This document shows positions 25,439-33,085 of a stretch of 64,000 nt of DNA, piece by piece; position 1 is the stretch's first letter, and the number at the start of each line of letters is the position of its first letter. The stretch is from Nocardia nova SH22a (GTDB lineage Bacteria; Actinomycetota; Actinomycetes; Mycobacteriales; Mycobacteriaceae): positions 4,464,001 to 4,528,000 of the forward strand of contig NZ_CP006850.1 of assembly GCF_000523235.1 (NCBI RefSeq). Direction: 5' to 3'. Both the position numbers and the translations under genes were made by a program. The notes under the pieces are model-generated. The model did no database searches. It saw only the letters and a list, made by a program, of their open reading frames with translations, and was not told the DNA's origin.

Positions 25439-25961
25439 GCAGTTCTCCGGCCGGTGCGATCAGCCACTGCAGGGCCATGCCCTGGAACAGCGCGAAGTAC
25501 ACCTTGGCCACCGCGCGGGCATCGGCTGCCGACAGATCCGGATGGACCTCACTCAGCGAGCCCGCCAGGGCCGTGTAGACCTCCTCGGTCGCCTCGGACA
25601 TGTACGCCTGGGATTCCGGTGAGCGGGCCGTGCGTACCCCGTTCTCGAAGCTCAGGGTGAGTTCGTCCGGGTGACTCTGGATCACGTCGAGCATGCCGTT
25701 CCAGGTCGCCTCCAGCGATTGCGCCAAGGAGCGGCCCTCGCCCGCGTCCACGATGGCCTTGTGCATACCGTCGCCGATCTCGGTTCCGGTCGCCTGGGCG
25801 ATCGCCTCGGCCACCAGCCGGTCCTTGGTACCGAAGTGATAGCCGATCGCGGCCAGGCTGACCCCGGCGGCGCCCGCGATGTCGCGGGCGGTCACCTTCG
25901 CCAGCCCCCGCTCCAGAATCGCCTGCCGCGCCCCCGCCAATAGATCCTCTCGATTACCCAT
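25389..25961 (-). CDS. TetR-family regulator, probably of the FAD monooxygenase
   Basis: 190 residues starting at ATG 25961. The HTH is at about residues 20-55 (KVTARDIAGAAGVSLAAIGYHFGTKDRLV). It is divergent from the FAD monooxygenase at 26048. The spacer holds a strong inverted repeat, so mutual control is likely. The C-terminal domain ends in YFALFQGMALQWLIAP, as in regulators of aromatic or drug oxidation. Confidence 0.88.
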   Translation of the reverse strand: MGNREDLLAGARQAILERGLAKVTARDIAGAAGVSLAAIGYHFGTKDRLVAEAIAQATGTEIGDGMHKAIVDAGEGRSLAQSLEATWNGMLDVIQSHPDELTLSFENGVRTARSPESQAYMSEATEEVYTALAGSLSEVHPDLSAADARAVAKVYFALFQGMALQWLIAPAGELLMGEDVVRAVRAMVRE

Positions 25962-25996
25962 GTTCCCAGGTTACAACGTCTTAGACATTTGTACTA

Positions 25997-26028
25997 GACA
26001 AACGTGCCATCGCTGTGGCACATTTGTC
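25997..26028. promoter_or_regulatory. Palindromic operator between TetR and FAD monooxygenase
   Basis: GACAAACGTGCCA (25997-26009) and TGGCACATTTGTC (26016-26028) form a 13-bp inverted repeat with one mismatch and a 6-base spacer. A further TTTGT/GACAAA pair lies at its left edge. It sits 20 bases before the monooxygenase start. Confidence 0.65.
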
Positions 26029-26047
26029 TCAGACATTCGAACTAACG

Positions 26048-27304
26048 ATGGGAACCACGGTCATGAACAACCCCTCCAGCTCTCTGAACGTCCTGGTGTC
26101 GGGAGGCGGCATCGCTGGTAACGCCGTTGCGCTGCAACTGCTTCGGGCCGGTTTCCGGGTCACCGTCGTGGAGCGGTCGGCCACTCCCCGCCCCGGTGGG
26201 CAGGCCGTGGATCTGCGCGGGCCCAGCCGTGAGGTCGCCGAATCGATGGGCCTGATGCCGAGGATCGCCGCCCATCAGCTCGAAGAACTCGGGATCTCGT
26301 ATGTCGATCACCGCGGTCGTACCTACGCGAATCTGCGGATGGAGGATTTCGAGGGCAAGGGGCCGGTGGCCGAAATCGAGATCACCCGCGGGGATCTCAA
26401 CCAGGTGCTGCTGGACGCGCTCGCCGAGGTCGACGAGCGGCTGACCTACCGGTACGGCGATTGGGTCGAGGACCTGACGCAGGACGAGTCGTCGGCCGAG
26501 GTGGTTCTCGCGTCCGGGCATCGCGAGCGTTTCGATCTCGTCATCGGCGCCGACGGCGTGCACTCGGCGACCCGGCGGCTGGCCTTCGGACCGGAGTCGG
26601 AGTTCAGCACCTTCCTGGGAGGTTATGCGTCGTTCTTCACGATGCCGACCCCGGCCGGTATGAAGCCGGGCTGGTTCGCGCTGCAGCCGATCCCGAATGT
26701 CGCGGTGGGTCTGCGGCCCGACGGTGATCCGGCCACGGCCAAGGCGATTCTCACGCTGCTCGGTGAGGCCGATCCGGCGCTGCGCCACGATGTCGCCGCT
26801 CAGCAGCGGATGATCGCCGACAAGATCGGCGAGAACCCGAGCTGGCACGCACCGGCGATCTTGGCGGCCATGGCCGAGGCCGACGACTTCTATTTCGACG
26901 AACTCGTCCGCATCGATATGCCGACCCTGGTGGCCGGGCGGGTGACACTCGCGGGCGACGCCGGATACTGCGGCTCACCGATGACGGGGATGGGTACCGC
27001 GATGGCCCTCGTCGGCGCCTATGTGCTGGCGGGTGAGATCGCCGCCGATCCGGCCGACGTCCCGGCCGCGCTGCGCCGCTACGAGGAGAAGGTCACCCCG
27101 TTCCTCGACAAGGCGAAGTCGCTGCCGGGTGGTGGCATCGCGGCCATGTTGTCCGACAACCGATTCGGCACCTCGGTCCGGCGCACGGCGAACCGGGTCA
27201 TGATGTCGCGTGTGCTGCGGCCGGTGGTCGCGAAGGTGTTCTTCGGCGGCACCGACGACTACGAACTCCCCCACTACCCGGCGCTGTCCCCCGCGGCGGA
27301 TTAG
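26048..27304 (+). CDS. FAD-dependent monooxygenase (PHBH fold)
   Basis: 418 residues from ATG 26048; ATG 26063 is an alternative. Signatures: VLVSGGGIAGNAVALQLLRAG (FAD GxGxxG), the DLVIGADGVHSATR DG motif, and VTLAGDAGYCGSPMTGMGTAMAL (GD motif). This is the class A flavoprotein hydroxylase family, including tetracycline-inactivating TetX-like enzymes. The early PGGQAVDLRG is common in antibiotic-modifying members. Likely substrate: an aromatic or polyketide compound sensed by the divergent TetR protein. No partner reductase is needed in this class. Confidence 0.88.
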   Translation: MGTTVMNNPSSSLNVLVSGGGIAGNAVALQLLRAGFRVTVVERSATPRPGGQAVDLRGPSREVAESMGLMPRIAAHQLEELGISYVDHRGRTYANLRMEDFEGKGPVAEIEITRGDLNQVLLDALAEVDERLTYRYGDWVEDLTQDESSAEVVLASGHRERFDLVIGADGVHSATRRLAFGPESEFSTFLGGYASFFTMPTPAGMKPGWFALQPIPNVAVGLRPDGDPATAKAILTLLGEADPALRHDVAAQQRMIADKIGENPSWHAPAILAAMAEADDFYFDELVRIDMPTLVAGRVTLAGDAGYCGSPMTGMGTAMALVGAYVLAGEIAADPADVPAALRRYEEKVTPFLDKAKSLPGGGIAAMLSDNRFGTSVRRTANRVMMSRVLRPVVAKVFFGGTDDYELPHYPALSPAAD

Positions 27305-27305
27305 G

Positions 27306-27716
27306 TCACAGGTCGGCGGTCGTTCCCGGCGCCCGCCCCTCGGCCACCCGCAACCTGCCCGCCATGGCCGACAGCAGTTCCACCGAGGACGACGACAGGC
27401 CCGCGACGGTGCTCAGCAGCCGCCGCAGGGCGGGATCGTCGACGGCGGCCGCGATGATCTCGTCTCCCGGGACGGGGTCGTCGCGGCCGCCGTCGTTGAA
27501 CAGTGCCAGTTCCACCGCCAGCACCCGCGCGACGGTTTCCACCAGTGCGGGGGACGGGTTCTCGCGGTTTCCGGAGCGCAGTTGCGACAGATACGTCGCC
27601 GATACCGGATGACCGGCCTGGGTGACCCGGAAAGCCAAGGCGCGATTGGACATCCGGGTGCCGTGCGCCTGCTCCCAGCCAGACACGACCTCGTTGAAAC
27701 GATCCGCGAATCTCAC
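27306..27716 (-). CDS. EspR-like HTH regulator
   Basis: 136 residues from GTG 27716 (MRFADRFNEVV); the longer open frame has poor N-terminal sequence. The N-terminal HTH resembles EspR/XRE proteins of mycobacteria: RMSNRALAFRVTQAGHPVSATYLSQLRSGNRENPS at about residues 22-56. The C-terminal 60 residues are helical and probably dimerise (LSSSSVELLSAMAGRLRVAEG). It converges with the monooxygenase, with 1 base between the stop codons. A paralogue is at 48288. Confidence 0.8.
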   Translation of the reverse strand: MRFADRFNEVVSGWEQAHGTRMSNRALAFRVTQAGHPVSATYLSQLRSGNRENPSPALVETVARVLAVELALFNDGGRDDPVPGDEIIAAAVDDPALRRLLSTVAGLSSSSVELLSAMAGRLRVAEGRAPGTTADL

Positions 27717-27856
27717 CGGTACTACACCCCCCAGGCCGCGGAGGCTCCGCGCACCGGTCCACAACGAGCAATTGACATGTCAAAACTACTCTGCGAGCGC
27801 CCGATTCGCGCGACGACAGGCCGGGGACACAGAGCGTACCCCGGCCCTTCGATCGG

Positions 27857-29032
27857 TCACCCGGTGCGAACCGCGGCATCCGCCTGGACCAGCGCGTGTT
27901 CACCACTGGTCCGCCACCCCGGATCCCCGGTGTCGAGTTCGGCCACCTGCCGGGCGGTGAGTCCGACGACGACATCGGATTTCAGCGTTCGCAGGGCGAT
28001 CAGCGGTGACGGGAAGTAACCGGTCGTCCGATCGAACGGTGTCGCCGGGTCCCAGTGCAGATCGCCGACCAGCCTGCGGTAGTTCAGATCGCCCTTGAGT
28101 ACCGTGATCGCGGCGGAGGCCAGGTCCGCGGCGAGGTCGGACGGCAGCTGCGCGAACGGCAATGGGGCACAGAAGAAGTCGTGTGTGCGGACCACGAGGC
28201 GGCCGGTGCTCGCGTGCTCGTGCAGGCGACGGCCCAGCGCGGCCGCTTCGGAATGCGGTGATGCCCGCAGGAATCCGATCGTGTCGGCGACGTCGGACAT
28301 GGTGGCATCGGACACGTAGTAGGGATACGGCTTGACCCACACCACGACCCGGGCGGCGCGGCCGCTGGTCAGCAGATGGTCCACGAGCGCGAGATCCGGA
28401 ACCAGTTCACCGGCCGCGTTGTCGGCGATCAGGGCGACGGACGGATCGGCGGCACCGTCCAGAACCGACCACAGTACGGCGCGGTCGTCGACGAGCAGCC
28501 GATTCGAGCCGGTGGCCACCGACTGCGCCGTGAGCCGGAATCCCAGATCCGCCCGGTTTCCCCACAGCGCGGCATCGAGCAGCACCTCGCGCCGCCGGTG
28601 ATCCGGCAGGTCGGGAAGGGCGGACAGCGCGATCAGCTGATCCTCGACGGACGCACCGGCCAGTTCCGCGGCCTTGAACGAGGCGAACGGATCGACCCCG
28701 CGCCAGGCACCGGGAGCGAAGTACCCGGTCGCTTCCAGCAGCCTGCGGTAGAAGTAGCTTTCCGCCCACAGGAACGGCGCCTCGCCCCAGGGCCTGCCGT
28801 ATCGATCGGCGCCCCAGCGCTGCCAGCGATCGTGATCATGCGCCGTCGGGGGCAGCGGCTCGAGGACACCGCCGACGGACTCGGCGAGCAGTTGCCGGAC
28901 CGCGGTCCGCTCGGCCGGTCCGAACGGCAGCGCGTCCAGGAGTCGTTCCACCAGTTTCGGATGCCGCTCGACGAAGACGCCGCGAGCGAACGAACCGGGC
29001 GCACCGCTGAGGATCGGTGTCGGTGATGTCAC
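27857..29032 (-). CDS. DUF89/ARMT1-family damage-control phosphatase
   Basis: 391 residues from GTG 29032, after a GGGAG site. DUF89 motifs are complete: ALWGNRADL (GNxxD), ALIADNAAGELVPDLAL (the metal-binding DNxGxE), and VLKGDLNYRRLVGD (KGxxN). These are metal-dependent phosphatases that clear damaged or side-product sugar phosphates. The human relative ARMT1 was also reported as a carboxyl methyltransferase. The neighbour upstream is a SAM methyltransferase 69 bases away in the same direction, which may be a functional link. Confidence 0.85.
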   Translation of the reverse strand: MTSPTPILSGAPGSFARGVFVERHPKLVERLLDALPFGPAERTAVRQLLAESVGGVLEPLPPTAHDHDRWQRWGADRYGRPWGEAPFLWAESYFYRRLLEATGYFAPGAWRGVDPFASFKAAELAGASVEDQLIALSALPDLPDHRRREVLLDAALWGNRADLGFRLTAQSVATGSNRLLVDDRAVLWSVLDGAADPSVALIADNAAGELVPDLALVDHLLTSGRAARVVVWVKPYPYYVSDATMSDVADTIGFLRASPHSEAAALGRRLHEHASTGRLVVRTHDFFCAPLPFAQLPSDLAADLASAAITVLKGDLNYRRLVGDLHWDPATPFDRTTGYFPSPLIALRTLKSDVVVGLTARQVAELDTGDPGWRTSGEHALVQADAAVRTG

Positions 29033-29101
29033 GGTGCTGCTCCCTCGCTCGGCCCGGAGTATTCCCCGACCATCATGCCGGGACGAGACGAGGGGGCCGC
29101 A

Positions 29102-29914
29102 TCACACCGGGTCGGTGCGAAACAGATTGATCTTGTATGTGGTGACCGGTGGGGTGCGGCCGAACAGTGCGAGCCCGTATCGGTAGCGGCGCGGCCAGTT
29201 GCGGCCCACCACGCGCTGCGGATGGGCGAAGGTGCGGGATTCGCGCACCCGGACGCCGCACGATTGCAGGGTCGCGGGATCGTCGCATATCCACTGCATG
29301 CGCGCCGGGAGGGCCCGGAAGACCGGATTGCGATCCTGGCTGTTCATCATGATCGCGCCGCCGGTGTCGAGAGCCAGTGCGGTATCGGGGAATTCGGTGG
29401 CGAGTCGCCGCAGCAGCCCGTGCACCTCGGCTTCCGGGAAGTAGAGCAGCACCGCCTCGCTGAGCAGGAATATCGGTCCGCCGCGCTCGGTGACGCGCGA
29501 ATACCAGTCCTCGTCGAAGATCGATCCGGTGATCATCGTGTAGCGGTCACGGTCGTCGAAGAAGGTGCGCCGCAGCGTCATCGTGTCCGCGAGATCGAGG
29601 TCGAACCAGTGCACCTTGCCGTTGTCCAGCCGGTCGAAGCGCGTCGACAGGCCGCATCCCAGATCCACGACCGTCCCGTCGGGATGATCACGGAGGAAGC
29701 CGCGCACGTACTCGTCGAAGATCGAGGCGCGCAGGACCGACCCGGCCAGGGACGGGCCGCGGAACTTGCGGAAGTCGTAGTCGATTCCCGCCACCAGTTC
29801 CACCGCCCGCTCGTCGCGCAGCACACTTCTTCGGCGGACCGCGTCCTGCGCCCGCCCGTAGAGCGGAATCAGCAGCGTTTCCTGGACCTCGCCGAGCGAC
29901 ACCGTTGCACCCAT
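29102..29914 (-). CDS. SAM-dependent O-methyltransferase (LCMT/TcmP-like)
   Basis: 270 residues starting at ATG 29914. VVDLGCGLSTRFDRL is the SAM-binding motif I of the leucine carboxyl methyltransferase-like family, with the acidic loop VHWFDLDLADTM and LLSEAVLLYFPE further on. TcmP-type members methylate carboxyls of polyketides. The start lies 24 bases after the ferredoxin stop. A DtxR/IdeR-like palindrome overlaps that spacer, so it may be read with the ferredoxin operon or have its own iron-responsive promoter. Confidence 0.83.
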   Translation of the reverse strand: MGATVSLGEVQETLLIPLYGRAQDAVRRRSVLRDERAVELVAGIDYDFRKFRGPSLAGSVLRASIFDEYVRGFLRDHPDGTVVDLGCGLSTRFDRLDNGKVHWFDLDLADTMTLRRTFFDDRDRYTMITGSIFDEDWYSRVTERGGPIFLLSEAVLLYFPEAEVHGLLRRLATEFPDTALALDTGGAIMMNSQDRNPVFRALPARMQWICDDPATLQSCGVRVRESRTFAHPQRVVGRNWPRRYRYGLALFGRTPPVTTYKINLFRTDPV

Positions 29915-29923
29915 ACCCCCACG

Positions 29924-29943
29924 ATAGCTTAGGGTGACCTAAG
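29924..29943. promoter_or_regulatory. Candidate DtxR/IdeR iron box before methyltransferase
   Basis: On the minus strand, 29942 down to 29924 reads TTAGGTCACCCTAAGCTAT. This matches 14 of 19 positions of the IdeR consensus as I remember it. The core is also a perfect CTTAGG-N4-CCTAAG palindrome (29928-29943). It overlaps the ferredoxin stop and lies 10 bases before the methyltransferase start. Confidence 0.4.
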
Positions 29944-30190
29944 TTTGGGGATCTCCGTGTGGCTCGATCCAGCGCAGGGCACGGGCGGGGCACAGTTTCA
30001 CGGCCTCGGCCGCGAGCGCCCGGTCCGGGTGGGGATCGAGCACGATCGGATAACCCCATTCGTCGAGATCCATTGCGGCGGTGAGGATGTGCGCGCAGAT
30101 GCCATGGCCGGTGCACGCGATCCGGTCGATCGCGAGCACGCTCGACGCCGACGGTGGCGCCACCCCGAGCAGGCGATTCACCAGTGACAT
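29939..30190 (-). CDS. Ferredoxin, [3Fe-4S]-type
   Basis: 83 residues starting at ATG 30190. The motif CTGHGICAH (C-x5-C) followed by KLCPARAL is the single-cluster P450-type ferredoxin pattern. EWGYPIVLD and the acidic DPHPD segment between them are typical. The start overlaps the end of the NuoF-like gene by 13 bases, so it is the next electron carrier of the same operon. It probably links the NuoF-like flavoprotein to the cytochrome. Confidence 0.83.
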   Translation of the reverse strand: MSLVNRLLGVAPPSASSVLAIDRIACTGHGICAHILTAAMDLDEWGYPIVLDPHPDRALAAEAVKLCPARALRWIEPHGDPQT

Positions 30191-31236
30191 GCGTTCTCCT
30201 CTCGGTGCGGCGGGAAGGCCCGCAGTGCCGAGGCGACGAATGCGGCGACACCGTCGGGGTATCGGCAGGCGCCCCGGCCGGTGATCGATGCCAGTCTGCG
30301 GGTGAGTCGTTCGCTGCTCGCGGCGGACGGCGCCTCGCGCAGGACCGAGGTCAGGTCGGCGAGCAGGGCGGGCAGGCCGAACCTGCACGGGCCGCATTGG
30401 CCCGCGGATTCCCCGGTCGCGTAGATCAGCGCGCGCAGGACGCGGGGCCACGGGTCGGCATCCTCGGCGAGGAGGTGCACGGTTCCCGCGCCGGGCCCGA
30501 TTCCGTACGGCCCCAGGCCCGCTCGCGACCATCGGGTCCGTTCCAGATCCCGGCCCGGCACGAATCCACCGCTGAGTCCGCTCAGCCACACTGCCCGCAC
30601 GGATGTGGTGGGGCCGCCGCCCAGCTCGAGGATCTCCCGCAGTGACAGGCCCGCCTCCGCGGAGTGGACACCCGGTTCCGCGACCCCGTCGACGAGTGTC
30701 ACCAGCCGCGGGCCGGGTTCGTCGGGGGTGCCGAACGAGCGGAACCACACCAGTCCGTGTTCCACGATCTGGCTTGTGCGCCAGACGGTTTCGGCGTTGA
30801 GCACCAGGGTGGGCGGGAGTCGTCTGCCCCGGTGGTCACGGGCACCGGCGGTGATCGGCGCGAAGCGCATGACCGGACGCGCGGGGCCGCCGTGGGCCAA
30901 TCCGGTCAGCGCGGATTCCTCCGAGGACACGTACCGGTCCGGTACCGCGAGGGTGTCGACACCGGCCGACCGCAGCGTCCGCCAGGTGGCCGAGTCGCGG
31001 TGCGCGGCGATCCGGATCCGGCGCCGGGTGATCACGCCCGCGCCCGCGAGCACCTCGGGCAGGTGGTGGGCGATCACCCAGCCGTCCTTGCGTGCGTCGA
31101 GTTCGCCGTCGCAGGCGTTGACGATCAATTCGGCGTCGTGCCGTTGTGCCAGTTCGACTTTGGCGCCGGTCGGGAAGTCCGCGCCGCCCCGGCCGGTGAG
31201 CCCGGCGTCCAGCAGCAGGCGTGACAGGGCGTTCAT
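30178..31236 (-). CDS. NuoF-like NADH-binding flavoprotein with incomplete Fe-S motif
   Basis: 352 residues starting at ATG 31236 (ATGA overlap with the cytochrome gene). It resembles the 51-kDa complex I subunit: GRGGADFPTGAKVEL (FMN/NADH glycine loop), NACDGELDARKDGWV, SSEESAL in place of GEETAL, then an SLBB-like region and the C-terminal cluster region. The usual ESCGxCxPCRxG reads ESAGQCGPCRFG, so the first Cys is Ala. The fourth ligand may be the Cys in GACRYPDG. Role: feeding NAD(P)H electrons to ferredoxin and the membrane. Confidence 0.83.
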   Translation of the reverse strand: MNALSRLLLDAGLTGRGGADFPTGAKVELAQRHDAELIVNACDGELDARKDGWVIAHHLPEVLAGAGVITRRRIRIAAHRDSATWRTLRSAGVDTLAVPDRYVSSEESALTGLAHGGPARPVMRFAPITAGARDHRGRRLPPTLVLNAETVWRTSQIVEHGLVWFRSFGTPDEPGPRLVTLVDGVAEPGVHSAEAGLSLREILELGGGPTTSVRAVWLSGLSGGFVPGRDLERTRWSRAGLGPYGIGPGAGTVHLLAEDADPWPRVLRALIYATGESAGQCGPCRFGLPALLADLTSVLREAPSAASSERLTRRLASITGRGACRYPDGVAAFVASALRAFPPHREENACHW

Positions 31237-31793
31237 ATCCAGTCCCGGGCCGCCGGGCCGGATCGGCGGCGGGTAGCCGGGCTCAGCCACCGCCAGGCGG
31301 CTCCCGACACCATCGCGATCGCGCAGCCGAGTGTCACGGCCGACAGGATCGGCTGTTGCGGAGTCGCCATCATCAGGCCGTGGACCACCGCGATCGGCGC
31401 CAGGACATAGGTGGCCCAGTGCACGGCACGCCACATCCCGGCCGATATCCGGTGCCGCAGCAGCGATGTCAGGATCACCGCGGCCAGCAGGTCGAAGGCG
31501 ATGGCGCCCAGCCCGACCCACTCGCGGTGGTAGTCCGAGGTGAACGGCGCGATCGCGGAGATCCAGCCGATCGGCACATAGGTGTCGAGGATGGCGGTAC
31601 CCGCGTGCGCGGCCACGAACACCGTGATCCCCAGCCCGAGAACGCGATGCAGCCCCATCGCCACGGCCGGGACGCTGTCGTGCGGGCGGGTGCCGGAGGC
31701 GGTGAACAGGCCCAGCAGCACCACCGTCGTGAGCAGCACCATGGTGACGACCCCGCACGCCCGCGAGGCGTACCACAACCAGGGGCTGCTCAT
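31233..31793 (-). CDS. Ferric-reductase-like transmembrane cytochrome
   Basis: 186 residues starting at ATG 31793, which overlaps the apbE stop. It has five or six membrane segments, with His residues in GLHRVLGL and FVAAHAGT in one half and RAVHWATYV and AVVHGLMM in the other. These are the paired heme ligands of the ferric-reductase/MsrQ-type b-cytochrome fold. Expected to move electrons from the cytosolic flavoprotein and ferredoxin across the membrane. The extracytoplasmic acceptor would be a flavinylated protein. Confidence 0.82.
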   Translation of the reverse strand: MSSPWLWYASRACGVVTMVLLTTVVLLGLFTASGTRPHDSVPAVAMGLHRVLGLGITVFVAAHAGTAILDTYVPIGWISAIAPFTSDYHREWVGLGAIAFDLLAAVILTSLLRHRISAGMWRAVHWATYVLAPIAVVHGLMMATPQQPILSAVTLGCAIAMVSGAAWRWLSPATRRRSGPAARDWI

Positions 31794-32764
31794 GATGCCC
31801 GCCGATGCCCGGGCGTGGTGCGCGGCCATCCCGGAGTGGTCGTGACCTGGTGGTCGGCGGCCGTGAGGCGGGCCGGGACGCCGCGTTCGGCGAGCCAGGC
31901 CGGGGCCCGGTCGCCGAGGATGATCGCGGCGGTCGAGGCGGCGTTGGCCTGCACCGCGTCGGGTCCCGCGCAGGTGACCTGCGCCCACCCTGTCCGGGCG
32001 GGCTGTCCGGTGCGGGGATCGATGATGTGGTGGCGGTGCACGCCGCGTTCGACCCAGGCCCGCAGCCGGGTCGAGGAGGTGGCGAGGGCCTGGCCGGTCG
32101 CGTGGACGACCTGGGTGACCGTGTCGTCCCAGTCCCGCACCCCGATCGCCCAGCCGCCCGGCGGCGGTGGTCCGGCAGCGGCGATGTCGCCGCCGAGATT
32201 CACCAGGAATCCGGCCGATGACATTGCGCCCAGTTCGGCCGAAATGGCGTCCGCCGCCCAGGCTTTGGCGCACGCGCCCAGATCGAGCACCGTCCCGGCG
32301 CTCAGCACGACCTCACACCGGTCGGCGTCGAATTCCGCCTCCCGCCGTAGCGGGAGACGGATCCGGGGGGTGTGGTGCGTGCCCGTGCGAGCGCGCACCG
32401 CGTCGATGTCCTCGTCGTAACCGCAGGCGATCAGCTCCGCCCCGAGGGACGGGCTGACCAGTCCGCCGGTGAGCCGCTCGGCACGCGTCGCCGCCGCCAG
32501 GCAGGCTCCGAGCAGCGCGCTCACCGGAACCCGCAGCCGCCCGGCGGGTTCGGTCCGCAGCAGCCGCGCGCTGCGGGAATTGATCACGGCGAGTTCGGAA
32601 TCGGGCCGGAACCGCGAGGCGGCCCGGTCCAGCTCCGCGAGCCGGGACCGCACGAGCTCCACCGCGGAGGTGAGTTCGCGGGCCTCGGTGCACACCACAC
32701 CGATCGTGGTTCCGATCGCCGGGAAGGTGGCCGATGCGGTGGTCTCGGCCCGCGTCCCGGTCAT
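31790..32764 (-). CDS. apbE: FAD:protein FMN transferase (ApbE)
   Basis: 324 residues starting at ATG 32764. ApbE motifs: SRFRPDSELAVIN near the start, LDLGACAKAWAADAI, FLVNLGGDIAAAG, and HHIIDPRTGQPA. There is no obvious N-terminal signal or lipobox, unlike many Gram-positive ApbE proteins, so secretion is unproven. The enzyme transfers FMN from FAD to Thr or Ser of target proteins, usually extracytoplasmic. In this operon the most likely target is the small anchored protein encoded just upstream (4-base overlap). Confidence 0.88.
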   Translation of the reverse strand: MTGTRAETTASATFPAIGTTIGVVCTEARELTSAVELVRSRLAELDRAASRFRPDSELAVINSRSARLLRTEPAGRLRVPVSALLGACLAAATRAERLTGGLVSPSLGAELIACGYDEDIDAVRARTGTHHTPRIRLPLRREAEFDADRCEVVLSAGTVLDLGACAKAWAADAISAELGAMSSAGFLVNLGGDIAAAGPPPPGGWAIGVRDWDDTVTQVVHATGQALATSSTRLRAWVERGVHRHHIIDPRTGQPARTGWAQVTCAGPDAVQANAASTAAIILGDRAPAWLAERGVPARLTAADHQVTTTPGWPRTTPGHRRAS

Positions 32765-33057
32765 GATCCGGAGGTGTCGGTATCCGAGTCGGTGTCGGCC
32801 GCCCACAGCGGCGCGGTCGGTGACCAGCCCGCCACCGCGACCTCGCCGCCCGGGATCGCGGGCAGCTCGCCGCGCACCACCGCGGCCGTCCGATCCGGCG
32901 CAACCGGAACCGGTGCGGAATTCTCGGCCGGGACTTGCGCGGATTGTGCCGCGTCGGCGGCCAATTGGGCCGAGATTCCACCGACCGCGCCGGCCGCCGT
33001 GACGAGGACACCGGCCGCGATCCACCGGATCCGCCGCAGAATCGGGTTCGTTCCCAT
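32761..33057 (-). CDS. Small membrane-anchored extracytoplasmic protein, possible ApbE target
   Basis: 98 residues starting at ATG 33057. One hydrophobic helix (about residues 10-32, RWIAAGVLVTAAGAVGGISA) follows a basic N-terminus, so it is anchored or secreted. The rest is Pro/Ala-rich and ends in a repeated Asp/Thr/Ser tail (DTDSDTDTSGS). No FMN-binding domain is recognised. The tail has D, T/S and SG but lacks the full D-x-x-S-G-A-T flavinylation motif. It is the first gene of the ApbE/cytochrome/NuoF/ferredoxin operon. Confidence 0.6.
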   Translation of the reverse strand: MGTNPILRRIRWIAAGVLVTAAGAVGGISAQLAADAAQSAQVPAENSAPVPVAPDRTAAVVRGELPAIPGGEVAVAGWSPTAPLWAADTDSDTDTSGS

Positions 33058-33085
33058 CGGGGTCTTTCCTTCTACTTCGCCCGAA

